Origin: JASFQI01 sp050115555
GTDB taxonomy: Bacteria > Desulfobacterota > DSM-4660 > Desulfatiglandales > HGW-15
Direction: 5' to 3'
DNA: 16,899 bases
NCBI GenBank assembly: GCA_050115555.1
Contig: JASFQI010000074.1
Span: 1-16,899, forward strand
Below the pieces are notes generated by a model, which saw only the letters and a list, made by a program, of their open reading frames with translations, was not told the DNA's origin and searched no databases. Below are positions 14,893 through 16,899 of this stretch, piece by piece. How positions within the stretch are numbered: the stretch's first letter is position 1; every line of letters begins with the position of its first letter. The position numbers were made by a program, and so were the translations under genes.

Positions 14893-16899
14893 ATGGCGCC
14901 CTTCTTCAGACACATCGGAAAATCGACCCCGCGGGAAGACGCCCTCGAGATCGTCACCGGGGAGGCGACCTTCATCGACGACCTCCGCCTGCCGGGACTT
15001 CTACATGGCAAGGTCCTTCGAAGCTCCCATGCCCATGCCGTTCTTCAGGACGTGGACATCCAGCGCGCCCAAGCCCTGGAGGGTGTCCATGCCGTGCTCA
15101 CCCACAGGGACGTGCCCGCGTGGAAGGCCGGAACCCCGCCCCATGCCCGGGTCCTGGACTCGAAGGTCCGCTTCGTCGGGGACGCTGTGGCTCTGGTGGC
15201 CGCAGAGACCGAAGAGATCGCAGAGGAGGCCCTGGATCTCATTCACGTGGAATATGAGCCGTTGGAAGCGGTCCTGGATGTGGAGGACGCCCTGAAGCCG
15301 GACGCGCCTCAGCTTTACGATGCCTTCCCCGGCAACGAGATCCCTCCGGGATTTCCGGCCTATGGGCCGGACTGCCTCAGCCACCTGCGCATAGGGGACA
15401 CGGCCAGGGGATTTTCCGATGCGGATGTGGTCTGCGAGGGGACATATGGATACGACGGGCCTTTCAATCCGCTTCCCATCGAGCCGCCGGGGGTCATTGC
15501 ACACTGGGAGACACCGGGCAGGCTGGTCGTCTGGTCGGCCACCCAGAGTGCCTCCTGGCACCGGTTCGTCCTGCTGCCCGCCATGGGATTCCCGGACATC
15601 CGTTCCATTGCCACTCACTGCGGGGGGAGCTTCGGATCCAAAAACTATGCCCCCCTGCCCTGCTTCTATGCCGCGGCCCTGGCCCGAGTGACCAAGCGAC
15701 CCGTCCGGGTCTCCTACTCCAAGGCCGAGCAGCTGGGGGCCTTTGTGATGAGGCCGGGATCCAGGCTTCAAGGAAAGATCGGCCTCAAAAAGGACGGGAC
15801 CGTCACCGCGTTCTCCGGCGAGTGGCTGGTGGACACCGGGGCCTTCTCGGACATGGCCCAGGCCCAGATCGGCGTTGGATTGGGAGAAGCCCAGCTCCTG
15901 CTGCGTTGTGAAAACTGGGATCTGAGAAGCCGGCTCGTGTGCACGAACCACACGGCCGCCGGTGTGGTCCGGGGGTTCGGAGGTCAGGAACTGGAATCCG
16001 CTCTCATGCCGCTGATCATGGATGCCCTGATTCAGGCCGACCTGAACCCGGTCTCGTTCTTCAAAAAGAATTTTGTCAAGCCCGGGCAAGGCTACTTCTG
16101 GCGGGAAGGGAAGTGGTGGGTGTCTCGGGGAGCGGACTTCACGCCGGTCCTGGACCGGGGGGCCGAGGCCTTTGGATGGGCACAAAAGTGGAAGGGTTGG
16201 CTTACCCCCACGGAGGTGTGTGGGACCCGGCGCCGGGGCGTGGGGGTCATGGTGCACGGCAACGCCGATGTGGGGGAAGACGTCTCCGAGGCCTATGTCC
16301 GTTTGAACCCGGACGGCACGGCCGTGGTGCATGTCTGTGTCTCCGAGTCGGGAATGGGCCAGAGAAGCAGCCTCTCCAAGATGGCCGCCGAGGTGTTACA
16401 GCTACCGCTCGATCGCGTTCGCATGGCCCCCCCGGATACGCTGGTCAATCCTTTCGAGTTCGGCCTTGTCGGGTCCAGGGGGACCTATACGGTGGGATCC
16501 GCCGTCATTCGGGCGGCCGAGGACGCCCGCGAAAAGCTCCTTCAGGCGGCTGCAACGAGACTCGATGCCGAACCGGACACCCTGACAACCGAGGACGGCA
16601 AGGTTTTCCCGAAGAATCGCACCGAAAAAAAGCTCTCCTGGAGCCGCATCCTGGGGATCACGGGGACGGTCACCGGGATGGGGCGGTTTGAGCACGACTT
16701 CACGCTGGCCAATTTTCTGGCGCTCTTTGTGGAGGTGGAGGTGGACACGGAGACCGGCAAAGTGGATGTCGCCCGGGTACTTGCGGCCACGGACGTCGGA
16801 CAGATCATCGACCCTGCACGTCTCCACGGGCAGTTGTACGGATGCTTCGGTTCCGCAGGCCTGGACACGGCCCTTTTCGAGGAATCGATCCTGGACAGG
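14893..16899 (+). CDS. Molybdopterin-binding large subunit of molybdenum hydroxylase 2, 3' end outside window
   Basis: The frame is open for 669 codons to the right edge without a stop; family members have about 750-790 residues, so roughly the last 100, including the segment with the catalytic Glu, are missing. The hammerhead domain (about 15-130) has RSSHAHAVL. The molybdenum-cofactor motifs are CGGSFGSK (243-250), RGFGG (360-364, the canonical form) and GMGQ (487-490). AAAGGA lies 5 bases before the ATG. This subunit differs clearly from the 2885 gene (RGFG instead of RGHG), so the two hydroxylases are not a recent duplication and probably act on different steps. No FAD subunit gene precedes the small subunit here; it may lie downstream, or the enzyme may share the one at 1476 or use another acceptor. 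Confidence 0.95.
   Translation, partial: MAPFFRHIGKSTPREDALEIVTGEATFIDDLRLPGLLHGKVLRSSHAHAVLQDVDIQRAQALEGVHAVLTHRDVPAWKAGTPPHARVLDSKVRFVGDAVALVAAETEEIAEEALDLIHVEYEPLEAVLDVEDALKPDAPQLYDAFPGNEIPPGFPAYGPDCLSHLRIGDTARGFSDADVVCEGTYGYDGPFNPLPIEPPGVIAHWETPGRLVVWSATQSASWHRFVLLPAMGFPDIRSIATHCGGSFGSKNYAPLPCFYAAALARVTKRPVRVSYSKAEQLGAFVMRPGSRLQGKIGLKKDGTVTAFSGEWLVDTGAFSDMAQAQIGVGLGEAQLLLRCENWDLRSRLVCTNHTAAGVVRGFGGQELESALMPLIMDALIQADLNPVSFFKKNFVKPGQGYFWREGKWWVSRGADFTPVLDRGAEAFGWAQKWKGWLTPTEVCGTRRRGVGVMVHGNADVGEDVSEAYVRLNPDGTAVVHVCVSESGMGQRSSLSKMAAEVLQLPLDRVRMAPPDTLVNPFEFGLVGSRGTYTVGSAVIRAAEDAREKLLQAAATRLDAEPDTLTTEDGKVFPKNRTEKKLSWSRILGITGTVTGMGRFEHDFTLANFLALFVEVEVDTETGKVDVARVLAATDVGQIIDPARLHGQLYGCFGSAGLDTALFEESILDR

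Noticed and set aside
15001..16332. A 443-codon open frame on the - strand opposite the second large subunit
   Set aside because: The + strand frame is open from 14893 to the edge with clear molybdopterin-binding motifs; the antisense protein has no recognisable features.
1..16899. CRISPR arrays, tRNA or rRNA genes, transposase genes and phage genes
   Set aside because: I looked for them on both strands and saw no spaced direct repeats, cloverleaf-like segments or mobile-element proteins.

Overview
The window is a dense, GC-rich stretch of bacterial DNA in which every gene I can support lies on the + strand. It looks like a catabolic island of an anaerobic or facultative proteobacterium. I suggest Desulfobacterota (former Deltaproteobacteria), because of the mix of molybdenum hydroxylases, acyl-CoA dehydrogenases, a TRAP transporter and an inverted-repeat intergenic element of a type I recall from sulfate reducers. 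That placement is an inference; no rRNA or other marker gene is present.

Region 1 (1-6730) reads as one operon. It holds the 3' part of an AMP-forming acyl-CoA ligase, a complete three-subunit molybdenum hydroxylase (FAD, 2Fe-2S and molybdopterin subunits, in the order of coxM-coxS-coxL) and an acyl-CoA dehydrogenase. This dehydrogenase lacks the MCAD-type catalytic Glu, has a Glu at the LCAD/IVD position instead, and carries a C-terminal extension of about 120 residues. Region 2 (6731-7542) is an 812-base gap with no gene I can support. It contains an AT-rich promoter-like segment, a GAAA-tetraloop hairpin and a strong ribosome-binding sequence with no convincing gene behind it. Region 3 (7543-10439) is a TRAP transporter (dctP, dctQ, dctM) with a perfect 13-bp stem-loop between dctP and dctQ.

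Region 4 (10440-11217) holds an inverted-repeat element, a stand-alone receiver-domain response regulator and a good intrinsic terminator. Region 5 (11218-12999) encodes a full-length but divergent adenine-deaminase-family amidohydrolase. It keeps the metal-ligand pattern but has lost two motifs typical of true adenine deaminases. Region 6 (13233 to the right edge) holds an MCAD-like acyl-CoA dehydrogenase followed, 2 bases apart each, by a second 2Fe-2S subunit and a second molybdopterin subunit cut by the window edge. No FAD subunit for this second hydroxylase is visible.

A working model (inference): a small carboxylate, possibly aromatic, alicyclic or N-heterocyclic, enters through the TRAP system and is converted to a CoA thioester. 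It is hydroxylated or dehydrogenated by one or both molybdenum enzymes and by the two acyl-CoA dehydrogenases, and a C-N bond may be hydrolysed by the amidohydrolase. The families are all known; the combination is not one I can match to a described pathway, and the substrate cannot be read from sequence alone.
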